From: Porphyridium purpureum
Taxonomy: Eukaryota > Rhodophyta > Bangiophyceae > Porphyridiales > Porphyridiaceae
DNA: 64,000 nucleotides
NCBI GenBank assembly: GCA_008690995.1
Contig: VRMN01000001.1
Location: forward strand, 2,418,001 to 2,482,000
Reading direction: 5' to 3'
Shown: in pieces, positions 19,461-28,929 of the stretch
Position numbering within the stretch: position 1 is the stretch's first letter
How the letters are laid out: every line of letters begins with the position of its first letter
Made by a program: the position numbers and the translations under genes
Notes under the pieces: model-generated
Told to the model about the DNA's origin: nothing
What the model saw: the letters and a program-made list of their open reading frames with translations, nothing else
Databases searched by the model: none

Positions 19461-22400
19461 CTAACGAACAATGGGGTCTTTTCGACCCCCCTTGTTCACA
19501 TTCACCATGCTCTTAAAGCCCGACGTGATGCTGCTGCTCAATTTCTTCCCGACGGCAGAGATTTTCGGCTGCTGCAATGCAGTGGGCAGCGATGGCGATG
19601 GCGAGCCATCAGACACGCCTCGCCCAGCCTCGGACGATTCGCTCAGCATCGGACCGTCCTGGCCGTCTGTCGCCGCGCTTGAGGTACGATTAGCGGCGCG
19701 ATGACTCTCCGTGCGGCCGCGGGGGACCACGCCAAAAAAACCGCGCGATTTACCGCCCCCGCGCGGCGACACCGCGTCCGCAACTGATGCACCACCGCCC
19801 GCCAGGCCGGCTTCATTCCCGTTCACCGGCACAGACGCAGACTGGCTGCTCGTCACCGATCGTGGGTGGATCCATGAGCTGTCATTGTTGATACCCTCAC
19901 TGTGCACGCCAACAGCTGCGTCGTCGGACGCCCGAACTTTCCCCCCAAATATACCGCTTATCATTTGAGCGGGCTTTCCAGGGCCAGATTCTTTCGAGGT
20001 GCGCTTCGAGCCGCGCAGATTCAGCATGCCCGTCTGCCGCCCATCTTTGCTCGGGGCGGTCGCGCCAATTCCGCAATCAGATGGATCGCGCTCGGCCGTG
20101 GGGCCCAACCCCTTGAGACTGTTCAGGGCATCGTCATCATCCCGAATACCATCGTGACGCGGCGTGCGAGAGCCGTTGGAAGATGCACGAAAGCGTCCCG
20201 AAATCTTTTCTGAAAACGAGCTCATTTTGGCGCTGCTGTTCTCTATCTGGCGCGATAAAGTTCTTCCACGTGTATTACGGCCGGACGAAGTGTGCGCGGC
20301 AGTCGCTGAAGAGACCGTCGTTTTGCCGCTGGCGTCACGAGCTCCCATGGTTCCCTCGGTTAGCGCACTGTCATTCGAAGCCGCTCGGGACACCGATTCG
20401 ATTCCATCCTTTTCTATCGGGGCGTCTGATCCTGCCGTCAGACGATCTGGAACCTTGCGCATGAGATCATCTTCATCCAAGCCGACTTTGCCGTCTTTCG
20501 CGTCCAGATCCTCGGACACTGATGTTGAATCCCAACGTCGCGCGCGGGCTACCACTGAGATCTTGCTAACGTCCTCACTGCGTGGCGATAAAACCCCGCT
20601 CTTGATTGACGGTTCCTTGATCTCCGACAATGCCACACTCCCACCGCGTAAGAGACTTTGAATTTCGTCCCTTCCGCCTTCAAATACAGAGTCTTCAGAT
20701 TTGCTATCTTGAGCTTCAAAATTACCACTGCCTTCGGCATCGTCCGCACCGACTGCGCCCAGTTCCATCTTTTCCCTTTGCTTCTCAGGACTCGACATTC
20801 TCGGCGGTGAGCGCACGGCCGAGGCCCAAGCCGCATCCATCTTGCTCGGCGCCACATCAGCCTTCTGTTCTCCTGGTGCCTGTTCGGAGGATGACGGCGG
20901 TAAAACCGGTGTCTGCGGTTTGGGCATTCTGCTGTTACCCCAGCCGATGGCTTGTGCGGCACCAAGAACCATCCCTGGGTTCTTGGCAGCGGAACCCTGC
21001 GGCTGCAAGTCCGGAACACCCACTGCACGTTTAGGTACCATCAAGGGAGTTTCGTCGTGTGGGACATCTTCCTCCTCGTCTGCATCTGCGTACTTTAGCA
21101 CACTATCGACACTTGTGAACCTGGCGTTGCTCGCTGCTGTCACAAAGGAACGATCGCTGCCCGTACTGGGCAACCGCGACTGCACGGCGCTCCCCTTTGC
21201 GCTCCTTCGCAAGGTCTGCGCGGTGGCGGCCGGCGCTTGTCTCTGCTCGTGTACACTTCTGTTCCGCTCCAGCGGTACAATGTCTTCGTCACTTACTTCA
21301 ATAACGTTCTCGTACTGCGGAGCTTCTGCGCTCGGCCCCGTTGCGACGCTCGTGATTCCAGTCGTCGCAGCTCCCACGCCGTCACTGCTTCTGGAAACCC
21401 CTGACGATGGATTCGTCTTGCTGGACGGCCCTTCCGCTGCCGAACCATGCTGCGTTGTGTTTTCAGCTTGCCGCTGACTTTCTCGTTTCAAGTCTTGCTG
21501 TGTCTGCAGAGGTCTGACAGCGACGCCCGCATTCAAACCTGAAAGGTCCAGACTTCTATCGTCCACCGAGACCTGAGTTTCGGCTGGTGTGCTCACGGCA
21601 CCCGCCCGCGGTACGGGAGAGGCCGACGACGGAGACGCGTGAGCTTTGCCAAATGGCGATGACGAATCCGACATTCTCTTCTTCCCGACTGAAGCCAGCG
21701 AGGCCAGCAGTCCACCAATGGGCTGCTCCTTCTTCTTGGACTTTTTCGAGCTCGTAGAGCTACCTGCACGTGCTAGCCCTAACCCCGTCGCCGCGTCTGG
21801 CGACTCGACGCCTACTTGTGATTCAGAATCGAGCAAGTTCGCTATGATGGCGCCCTGCCAGTTCGCAGCTGCGGGATCGTTGCCACGAGGGCTCATGACT
21901 CGCTGTCGCGACGAATCCGTATTGATCCGGATGAGAAGGTGCGCCGGAAGATTGGCGGCGGAGGTGCTGCCGTCAGAATGTCGTGGCGGTATATCCACGC
22001 TCGGATCCGACAGGTCAAAATTATAATCTCCCGGCTTGAACAAGCCATCGTTGCTCACTTTATGCTGAAGCACTCGTCCACCGGAGGAAATCTCAACATC
22101 GTCGCGCACAGTGTCCTGGCGGAGTTCTGAGTACTTGGAATCCGCACCGTGCGACGTCTTGACACGCTGAAAATAAAGATTGGAGCGGGGCTGGCCGACG
22201 TGCTTGACCATCCACGCATGGCATCTTACTTGCGTCGCACGCGGCCGCGTTTCGGGTTCCTTGATTAAGATGGCCTGCACGAACGATCGGGCTTCCGGCG
22301 AGTACTTGTTCCAGCGTTCATCTTCCCAATTGATATCAACATACTTAATTTTGCGCAAGGTGGCGGTCTCATCCTCCGCATGAAACGGCGTCTCGCCCAG

Positions 22401-23126
22401 AAATAGCTCGTACACGATGATGCCAAAGGACCAAATATCCACGCGCTCGTCGTACGGCTGGCAGCGGATGATCTCCGGGGCCATGTACTGCGGGGTGCCG
22501 CACGGTGTTCTGAGAATCGTATCGACCTCAATTGTATAGAATGCGAGTCCAAAGTCCGTAAGCTTGAGTGGCGCATCCGGGTGAGCGTCCCTCTTGTTCG
22601 CAAACATCCAGTTCATGGGAGTAATGTCGCGGTGCGCGACGCCAACTCTGTGACAGAACGCGAGCGCATCAATCATGGCCTTGGCAAGCTTCGCAATGTC
22701 AACCTCGCTAAGGCCATGCTTGGGAAACGCACTAAGGGGCTCGCCGTCGAGAAGTTCCAAAACCAAGAACACATTCTCGGCGTCTTCGAACACCTCGAAC
22801 AGGCGGACCACATTGCGATGACGCTGGGTTGCCATGATGCGATATGTGTACACCTCACGCAGAATCATCTTATCAATATCCTTCTGCCGCTCGGCGTCGT
22901 CGCGCTGGACCTTGCGAATGATCTTGACGGCCGCAAACACGCCCGGGCGCTTCTTCAGCTCGGCGCGCTTCACCGTTGCAAACGAGCCCTCGCCCGTCTT
23001 CTCCAGGAGCCTCCATTTCGCCTCGAGCTGTCCCTTGCGATAAAAGTCCCCGCTGGCGTGCTGAATCCGATCGCTGTGCTCCTTGTACAACCCCATCAAC
23101 TCATCCATCACCTTCCGCCGAGCCAT
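19461..23126 (-). CDS. Large CAMK-like Ser/Thr kinase with atypical catalytic loop
   Basis: A 1221-residue protein kinase from the ATG at 23126; the longer frame starts only with GTG. The kinase domain spans about 38-306. It has the Gly loop KTGEGSFATV, the ATP lysine K68 (FAAVKIIRK), the catalytic loop HRDITPMN at 165-172, DFG at 191-193, CGTPQYMAPE (APE 216-218) and the CAMK-like VDIWSFGIIVYELFLG. The catalytic-loop lysine of HRDLKPEN is threonine here (T169), while D167 and N172 are kept. The remaining 900 residues are Ser-rich low-complexity sequence with many SP, RSS and basic patches and no recognised domain, probably a disordered regulatory tail. Substrate and pathway unknown. It is transcribed away from the S6K-like gene across a 720-bp spacer. 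Confidence 0.88.
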   Translation of the reverse strand: MARRKVMDELMGLYKEHSDRIQHASGDFYRKGQLEAKWRLLEKTGEGSFATVKRAELKKRPGVFAAVKIIRKVQRDDAERQKDIDKMILREVYTYRIMATQRHRNVVRLFEVFEDAENVFLVLELLDGEPLSAFPKHGLSEVDIAKLAKAMIDALAFCHRVGVAHRDITPMNWMFANKRDAHPDAPLKLTDFGLAFYTIEVDTILRTPCGTPQYMAPEIIRCQPYDERVDIWSFGIIVYELFLGETPFHAEDETATLRKIKYVDINWEDERWNKYSPEARSFVQAILIKEPETRPRATQVRCHAWMVKHVGQPRSNLYFQRVKTSHGADSKYSELRQDTVRDDVEISSGGRVLQHKVSNDGLFKPGDYNFDLSDPSVDIPPRHSDGSTSAANLPAHLLIRINTDSSRQRVMSPRGNDPAAANWQGAIIANLLDSESQVGVESPDAATGLGLARAGSSTSSKKSKKKEQPIGGLLASLASVGKKRMSDSSSPFGKAHASPSSASPVPRAGAVSTPAETQVSVDDRSLDLSGLNAGVAVRPLQTQQDLKRESQRQAENTTQHGSAAEGPSSKTNPSSGVSRSSDGVGAATTGITSVATGPSAEAPQYENVIEVSDEDIVPLERNRSVHEQRQAPAATAQTLRRSAKGSAVQSRLPSTGSDRSFVTAASNARFTSVDSVLKYADADEEEDVPHDETPLMVPKRAVGVPDLQPQGSAAKNPGMVLGAAQAIGWGNSRMPKPQTPVLPPSSSEQAPGEQKADVAPSKMDAAWASAVRSPPRMSSPEKQREKMELGAVGADDAEGSGNFEAQDSKSEDSVFEGGRDEIQSLLRGGSVALSEIKEPSIKSGVLSPRSEDVSKISVVARARRWDSTSVSEDLDAKDGKVGLDEDDLMRKVPDRLTAGSDAPIEKDGIESVSRAASNDSALTEGTMGARDASGKTTVSSATAAHTSSGRNTRGRTLSRQIENSSAKMSSFSEKISGRFRASSNGSRTPRHDGIRDDDDALNSLKGLGPTAERDPSDCGIGATAPSKDGRQTGMLNLRGSKRTSKESGPGKPAQMISGIFGGKVRASDDAAVGVHSEGINNDSSWIHPRSVTSSQSASVPVNGNEAGLAGGGASVADAVSPRGGGKSRGFFGVVPRGRTESHRAANRTSSAATDGQDGPMLSESSEAGRGVSDGSPSPSLPTALQQPKISAVGKKLSSSITSGFKSMVNVNKGGRKDPIVR

Positions 23127-23847
23127 CTTGTCCGCATCAGCATGAACACCATTGCCTCGCCACACCCCCACCTCCTTCCCTCCCTCTCCTCTTCCCTGAA
23201 CCCCCCTTCACAACCGCGACCACGCCGCACGACGCCTCCCTCGCACGCGCTTCTCTCTCCGTTCCCCCACCTTCTTCCCACTGCCCGGCTCGTGTCTCCG
23301 TCTTGTGTCTGCCGCCTCGCGCCTTACGCATCCTCACGCAAGAACGCGCGCATTAGCTCCTTCCTAGCTAAAAGTTCATTCCAATCACATTCACCAACGC
23401 CACCCGTAGAAACAAGCATCCACTGTACACCCTTCCTTTCAGCCACCGTACACCCATCCCTTTCAGTCACTGTACACCCACCAATGTGTGGTCACTGTAC
23501 CGTTTCTGATGGGGCTCGGAGGGGGATGGAGCCCGCGTGCGATGTTCTGCATCAAAGTGGCGTTATTTCTAGTCATGTTTCTGTAGGGCCGAGCACTCAG
23601 AAGGGCGCATGAGAAAAGGAATGTTTGGATTCATAATGTGAGGAGGTGGCTGCGCACACGCCAACACGTTAGTGGCCGGCCGTCCACCACGCTGCGGCGC
23701 GTGTGGCGTGCGCGTGGCAGCGGGTGGCTGAAGCAAGTGAATGAGCGTGCGCCGCCGCTGGGTTGGTTCCGGTCTAGACGGGCTCGTCGCGGTCGGTGGA
23801 TTGCGCGGGCAGCCGCCCTGAGTCGCGTCGGTGACGAAAAGCTCGCC
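23127..23847. promoter_or_regulatory. Divergent intergenic region between two kinase genes
   Basis: A 721-bp spacer between the large kinase (-) and the S6K-like kinase (+). The part near the minus-strand gene is C/T-rich. At about 23428-23495 there is a 17-18 bp element repeated three times, with the core ca(c/t)tgtacacccatccctttca. Confidence 0.4.
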
Positions 23848-25797
23848 ATGGCGGGCGCAGAGCACCCACTGCAGCAGCAGGATGCGGTGGAAGAGCTGGT
23901 GTTTGACGAGCTCCATTTTGGAAGTCTGAGCCTGCACGGTAGCCGCGAAGGCTCAAAGACAAAGGATGCCGAGGGTCGCACTGGCGCGGAACGTTCGGCG
24001 GCAAACTCTGGGCACTCGCTGCACGGAGGCTCTGGCAAGATTAGCTCGGCACTCGACGTGAATAAGCACCAAAGAGCACGCGCTCTCGACACAACTCTAG
24101 TTTCCGAACTACGACCACCGCGCCCGCAGTCGTCGGCGTCGCGGCTGGATTCCTTCCGGATGGTTCGGCTCATTGGAAAGGGCGGATTCGGTAAAGTGTA
24201 TCTGGTCGTACACGTACCCACGTCGGGCGCGTATGCCATGAAGGTGATGCGAAAGGACAAACTGGTACAAGGGAACGACGTCAAAATGGCGCAAACTGAG
24301 CGCAATGTCATGGCGCTGTTGACACTGAAGCAACATGCAGACGAGGAGCAGACGCGACCATTTGTGGTGCGCCTCTTCTGTGCGTTCCAGACAAAGTATC
24401 GGCTCTATCTTGTCATGGACTACATTAACGGCGGCGAGCTTACCTATCATCTCAAACGTGAGCGCATGTTCTCCGAGGAGCATGTGCGCTTTTATGCGGC
24501 CCAAATCGTGCTGGCCATCGAGTTCCTTCACTCCCATGGCGTGCTTCATCGTGACCTCAAGCCGGAGAATGTACTACTCGACCGCTTTGGAAACGCAATG
24601 CTCACAGATTTTGGACTCGCGAAAGAAAATTTTATCGACCTCACCCACTCCTGGTGCGGTACCGAGGACTACATTGCTCCTGAAATCGTGGCAAACGAAG
24701 GCCACGGTGAGGCAGCTGACTGGTTCTCGCTGGGGGCTCTACTTTATGACATGATGACGGGCTCGCCACCTTTCTATGATAAGAAACAGAGCCGCGCACA
24801 GCTGCATCAACGCATTTTGCGCGCAAAGTTCAAGCTTCCGAGCTATATGTCGTCTGAGGGGCATAGTCTCTTGAAAGCGCTTATGAAACGTGACCCAGCC
24901 GAGCGTCTGTGCCGCGCGGCAGACGTCAAAAAGCATCCGTGGTTTCGCCGCATAAATTGGAGGCTGATGGAGAGACGTGAGGTACCGGCGCCCATCTGCG
25001 TCATCCCGGCTGAAAAAGTGGAGCTCTCGCCGACTGCCGCGCTCCACTTGTCCCCCTCGCTCATGAGCAAGGTAATCTCACCGCAAATGGTTACGCCTCC
25101 AGACTTCGTCAGCTATCTCGGCACAGTGGACGCGAACGGTGGCGCAGGGCAGATGGGAACATCGAGTGACCGCGATCATTTTGAAGGATTTTCATTTGTA
25201 GCACCTGGCTTGCAATCGTGGTTTCAAGGCTCGTCTCCGATGCTTGGAAGTCCTGAGCGAGCGGCATCAATGAGCAGGTGGGGGGAAGAAGAAGATCGGC
25301 CTCATGAGAGCAACAGCCCGGCCAAATTTGTTGTGGAGGGATGCTTGCCGCGTCTTCAAATGTCTCTGGATGAAATCGTGCAGAGCAAACACGAGCAGCT
25401 TGATAATCTGCAAGGCTCGAACAAGCCGGCCGTGCACACTGATTTGGATTTGCATCGGTCGCTCGCAGAAGCAGCCACACAGCCGGAGCAGCTGCAAGGG
25501 CAGAGTTCGGCGTCAAGCTGTGTCGCAGATGTAACAGCGAGATCAACATTTACATTCGTTGTCAGCCCAACGGTACCAACCAGCACCGAGACTGGCTGCG
25601 GGACGTCTGGATGGGGTTCACACCAGCCACGCACAAAGCCCACGTCGCTTGGAATCCCGATTCTACCCGAGGGAGAACTTCATCCTCTGGAACGCGAGAT
25701 CTGCGACGATATGCTTGAGGCTGTCCAGATCATGCCGCTGGAACTGGAATCGAGCTCGGTGACAGGTTTGTCGGAGCATCACTCCCCGCTTTCATGA
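23848..25797 (+). CDS. AGC protein kinase, p70 S6 kinase-like
   Basis: Ser/Thr kinase expected downstream of TOR and PDK1 that phosphorylates ribosomal protein S6 and other growth targets. It has 649 residues from the ATG at 23848 (context gccATGg). The frame continues upstream with basic, unconvincing sequence from 23638. A short FDELHF near residues 19-24 loosely resembles a TOS motif. The kinase domain is at about 102-366: GKGGFGKV, K132, HRDLKPEN (D236), DFG 254-256, and T-loop HSWCGTEDYIAPE with the PDK1-site serine at 268. The hydrophobic motif FEGFSFVAP at 445-453, phospho-site S449, closely matches the S6K form FLGFTYVAP, which separates it from Akt and PKC. The C-terminal 200 residues are low complexity. 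Confidence 0.92.
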   Translation: MAGAEHPLQQQDAVEELVFDELHFGSLSLHGSREGSKTKDAEGRTGAERSAANSGHSLHGGSGKISSALDVNKHQRARALDTTLVSELRPPRPQSSASRLDSFRMVRLIGKGGFGKVYLVVHVPTSGAYAMKVMRKDKLVQGNDVKMAQTERNVMALLTLKQHADEEQTRPFVVRLFCAFQTKYRLYLVMDYINGGELTYHLKRERMFSEEHVRFYAAQIVLAIEFLHSHGVLHRDLKPENVLLDRFGNAMLTDFGLAKENFIDLTHSWCGTEDYIAPEIVANEGHGEAADWFSLGALLYDMMTGSPPFYDKKQSRAQLHQRILRAKFKLPSYMSSEGHSLLKALMKRDPAERLCRAADVKKHPWFRRINWRLMERREVPAPICVIPAEKVELSPTAALHLSPSLMSKVISPQMVTPPDFVSYLGTVDANGGAGQMGTSSDRDHFEGFSFVAPGLQSWFQGSSPMLGSPERAASMSRWGEEEDRPHESNSPAKFVVEGCLPRLQMSLDEIVQSKHEQLDNLQGSNKPAVHTDLDLHRSLAEAATQPEQLQGQSSASSCVADVTARSTFTFVVSPTVPTSTETGCGTSGWGSHQPRTKPTSLGIPILPEGELHPLEREICDDMLEAVQIMPLELESSSVTGLSEHHSPLS

Positions 25798-26317
25798 AAA
25801 TGGAAGATTCAAAAGTACAGCTATGTTGTACCTCTATGTTTCGGAGGGATGCTGACGTGGATGTTCTCGGACCGATGAAGGGATGTCAGCTTCGCGCTAA
25901 ACCGCAGCTGAATTCTGCAGGCACTCGTGTTCGACAGGAATACGCCACGGCATTGCGCATTAAGTTTATGCCCAGTCAGGCCGCTTCCCCCCACCCACAC
26001 TCACACTCATGATCGAATGTCTTTGGGATCGAAAGAGGACAACGCGATACGCAACCTTGGCGCAAACTTTGCCGTCGACAAGGGGTTAGCGTGATGAGCG
26101 GGTGGCGCCCACGTGGGTGAGTGAATGCCTGGGTGAGTCTGTGCGCCAGAAGAGATCATGCACGAGATTCCAGTGTGCAGGCGATAAAGGTAGCCGTGCT
26201 ACGGCTCGCATGACTCCGTCACACGGTTCGGGCCGGATCACAGAATCGCGTTGCGGGCAGTGCAGGCCAGACAACAGGGAAGGCCAAGTCCGTCGATACA
26301 AGCCGAGCCCGTCAACG
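25798..26317. other. Intergenic region after the S6K-like gene
   Basis: 520 bp with no convincing gene. A GATAAAGG element at 26182-26189 is the only TATA-like site upstream of the small gene at 26318. Confidence 0.35.
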
Positions 26318-26533
26318 ATGAATCAGGAAGAAATGTGTTTCTCAGCCTCTTCGAACGCCAGCTCTTCCGAGAACTTTTGCCACGATACGCGCCGCGAAGA
26401 GTCGCATGATCATGGCTGTAGCGCCCCTGCAGGTCGGGTGGGACGGCCACGAACGCGTGATCCACGTGCCGCAGCGCGCCGACGAGGTCGGCGGCGAGAC
26501 CACGCGCCTGTAGTCGTGCGGAATGCGCAGTAA
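26318..26533 (+). CDS. Small basic GRPR-motif protein, copy 1
   Basis: A 71-residue protein whose last 32 residues carry the signature GRVGRPRTRDPRAAARRR, then DHAPVVVR. It shares this tail with the products at 27157 and 28693, while the N-terminal halves differ (here Ser/Asn-rich with CHDTRREESHDH). GRPR flanked by Arg is the core of an AT-hook, a minor-groove DNA-binding motif, so nuclear DNA binding is a reasonable guess but unproven. The start is the first ATG with a following acidic/Ser segment of the same length as in the other copies; the frame is open further upstream from a GTG. No known family recognised. Confidence 0.55.
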   Translation: MNQEEMCFSASSNASSSENFCHDTRREESHDHGCSAPAGRVGRPRTRDPRAAARRRGRRRDHAPVVVRNAQ

Positions 26534-27046
26534 ACATAAAATTTTTTTTCAGTATGTTTGTGGCATCGAGATTACGATCTTCCATGCAGCGCCACAATGG
26601 AACACCTGGCGTGAACACAAAGCCCCCGCACGAGACTCGCAAAGCAAACCAAGGCCCACCACGAGGACCGTCGGCGCGAGCTGTAAACGACCGCATATGG
26701 TACAGTTTAGGTGAGTCACTGTACGATACAGATCGTAACGTGCTCTGCTGACCGTGATCGATCGCTGGCGGCTGCTGACCGGGATCGAGCCTGACGCTTT
26801 GGGGTGCACGCGACGAGGGGAGCGACAACGGAGTCATGAGGATTTTACATTGACTTTTCATCTCGAGAGACCGCTGGTTCTGATGGTGGTCGGCCGCGCA
26901 GCATACGCCTCGCAGGCTTTGTATCGGGCGCGGGTGAGCGCGTGGGATCGTGGATGGGCAGACAGGCCGGTGATTCAGATGAAAATTCCCCGCCGGGCGC
27001 CAAACATTCGAAGCCGAGAGTGGTCGCAGCCCAACTTCGTACGGCC
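26534..27046. other. Spacer between small-gene copies 1 and 2
   Basis: About 510 bp without a supported gene. A T-run followed by cag (about 26541-26551) looks like a splice acceptor but has no clear downstream exon. A long minus-strand open frame that covers this interval is judged to be antisense. Confidence 0.35.
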
Positions 27047-27054
27047 TATAAAAG
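27047..27054 (+). promoter_or_regulatory. TATA box of small-gene copy 2
   Basis: TATAAAAG, 110 bp upstream of the ATG at 27157, in a context free of other genes. Copy 3 has a TATA box at nearly the same distance. Confidence 0.6.
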
Positions 27055-27156
27055 CAGCACCCGGTCCCGTCGTTCCGCACCTCCCGTACCATGCAAACAG
27101 CAGGTGCTAGAGACGACGCATGACGGCACGCGTTCAGAGTGAAAGAAGCAGTAGTC

Positions 27157-27381
27157 ATGGCGCCAGAAGCGACAGCCCTCCACCAACAGCAGAAGGTGGA
27201 TGAGTCATGCCCGTGCGCCGAGGCGGGAAAGTGTCCGGCTGAACCAGAACGCGATCTGAACCGATTATTGATTACCGCTCGGGGACGTCCACGAAGCAGA
27301 GAATCACAGGCAGCGCTGGCAAAGCGACGAAGGCAGTTGAAGGAGCATGCGCCCCTGGTGATTCGGAAACCGTGCGCATAA
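27157..27381 (+). CDS. Small basic GRPR-motif protein, copy 2
   Basis: A 74-residue protein starting at an ATG in good context (gtcATGg), 110 bp after a TATA box. The N-terminal half is polar with two CxC-like cysteines (ESCPCAEAGKC). The tail reads ARGRPRSRESQAALAKRRR, then QLKEHAPLVIRK, collinear with copies 1 and 3 but diverged (about half the positions identical). That pattern suggests selection on the GRPR core, the Arg cluster and the HAPxxIRK end rather than a recent duplication. An AT-hook-like DNA or RNA contact is inferred. No family recognised. Confidence 0.6.
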   Translation: MAPEATALHQQQKVDESCPCAEAGKCPAEPERDLNRLLITARGRPRSRESQAALAKRRRQLKEHAPLVIRKPCA

Positions 27382-28590
27382 TCGCGCGCCATAGGCTAGT
27401 GTTTTTTTTGGTTGTATATGTTTTGACAAACGCACCAGCTTGGATATCGTTAAACGGAAGTAGCAGATGAATGAAAACCGCGTCCAAACCTTATCGCGGT
27501 GCACGCGAGCTAAGTTGCCAAACCATCCAACTTCTGCACGTACCTACGGTCTGCGGGTCGCGGGCCGTGCGCGCTGCCAGGAGCCGTGCTGGCACGTGGA
27601 GCTGTCGCCTCAGACAAAGCCACTGAACGAAAGAACCTCAGCCGTGGGAAGTCAACATTCGCAAGAAAAGTGGAGTGGTAGTCTGATCAGAATTCGATGG
27701 CGCCGCGAAAACGACGTAGGGTCTTTGGACGCGCTACTGGATGTGTTGTGCGGCGAGTAGGTGTTTGTCCAAAACTTGTGCTTACTCGAGAGTCAGCTTG
27801 AAGTCGAAGTTTGGCTGCGGCGCTCGAGAGCGTCGCCTGGCTTGCCGGGAATGCGCGATGTGATTTTGGCACCTCCGAATTTGACATGTGAGAGGCCTCC
27901 AATCAGCATGAAACCGTGTGGGAATTCCATCCCGGCCCGTCACGCACATCCTAGTGGATTTTGTGCACCGTACCTCCAAGTGACCTTTATTCGCCACACA
28001 AAAAGGGCATATAAAAATAGAGGTGTTCAGGTGGAGGAACCGGTTGCAAGCAGCACACCTGTGGAAAAACGACGCTTGCAGGGCATGCCAGAAAGCTGTA
28101 CTTCGGTGGTTGCGGTCAACTGTACCGTGCGAAAACCTGCTTTGAATTAGAAAGTGGCTTGGCGTCCGGAGATGATGAGGCGCACAGCCGACCGTGCTTT
28201 GCGACGTTTCAAGGCGCAGGCGCTTTGTCGCGGCTACGTAATCGGTACCGCCAGGACACCACGATCTGAGGATGTGAACCGCGGGTGCCCTGCTGATGAG
28301 GAAGCAAAGACAAGCGTTGCGTCTTCTGTAAGCGCATTCCGCCCGCTCACCCCGCGCACTCCGATGGCGTGTCCGGCAAGACTGCCAGGTCTGCCATGGC
28401 CGTCGCCATACTTGCACGCGTGCACCCAGCGGAGCAATAAGGTCGCTCGAGAACGTTGACGTTTGGGTGTTGTTGACTAGGATGCGTCCGTCGAAGCGGC
28501 GCACTAGCGGAGGAGGATGAACTTCTGGATGTCTCAGCCACTTCCGCACTGTCGGCTCGACGTTCTTCTTTCCAGCTTACTTTTACGCGG
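27382..28590. other. Spacer between small-gene copies 2 and 3
   Basis: About 1.2 kb. It contains one further TATA-like element (TATAAAAA, 28010-28017), but the nearest downstream ATG frame in that register encodes only about 20 residues, and no GRPR motif is found. A decayed or non-coding member is possible. Confidence 0.3.
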
Positions 28591-28597
28591 TATAAAT
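28591..28597 (+). promoter_or_regulatory. TATA box of small-gene copy 3
   Basis: TATAAAT, 102 bp upstream of the ATG at 28693, matching the layout of copy 2. Confidence 0.55.
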
Positions 28598-28692
28598 CCT
28601 GTCGGACGAAAGCAAAGTCTTGTCGAGACCAAGGCACGGGTGGGGAAAGTCGTCACAGTTGTAGCCGGAATCTGTATCGCGAGAAACTTGAA

Positions 28693-28929
28693 ATGGATCG
28701 CTGCGTTCTGCCGCTTGAGGAGTCTTTGGAGAAGCTATTTACATCGTCGCAAACAAGAGTCGAATCTGACGATTCTGGCCTGAGACAAACGGGGCGCTCC
28801 GTTGCGGGGTTCGAAGAGGTAAGAAGTGCCGAATTTCGAGTCGGGAGACCTCGCACTCAAGATCCGCGAGCCGCTGCTCGCCGAAGAAGCCATCTCAGAG
28901 ACCACGCGCCCGTGATGATACGAAAATGA
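28693..28929 (+). CDS. Small basic GRPR-motif protein, copy 3
   Basis: A 78-residue protein from an ATG. The N-terminal half is acidic and helical in appearance (MDRCVLPLEESLEKLFTSSQ). The tail FRVGRPRTQDPRAAARRR, then SHLRDHAPVMIRK, is nearly the same as copy 1 and collinear with copy 2. The protein ends directly after the conserved IRK. An acidic N-terminal segment followed by a basic AT-hook-like end would suit a small transcriptional co-factor, but that is inference. Confidence 0.6.
   Translation: MDRCVLPLEESLEKLFTSSQTRVESDDSGLRQTGRSVAGFEEVRSAEFRVGRPRTQDPRAAARRRSHLRDHAPVMIRK

Noticed and set aside
26238-27392. 384-codon minus-strand open frame
   Set aside because: Runs antisense through small-gene copies 1 and 2; composition rich in Arg, Ser and Cys with no domain, while the plus-strand copies have a conserved motif and a TATA box.
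28010-28017. TATA box that might mark a fourth small gene
   Set aside because: No GRPR motif or adequate frame within 200 bp downstream.
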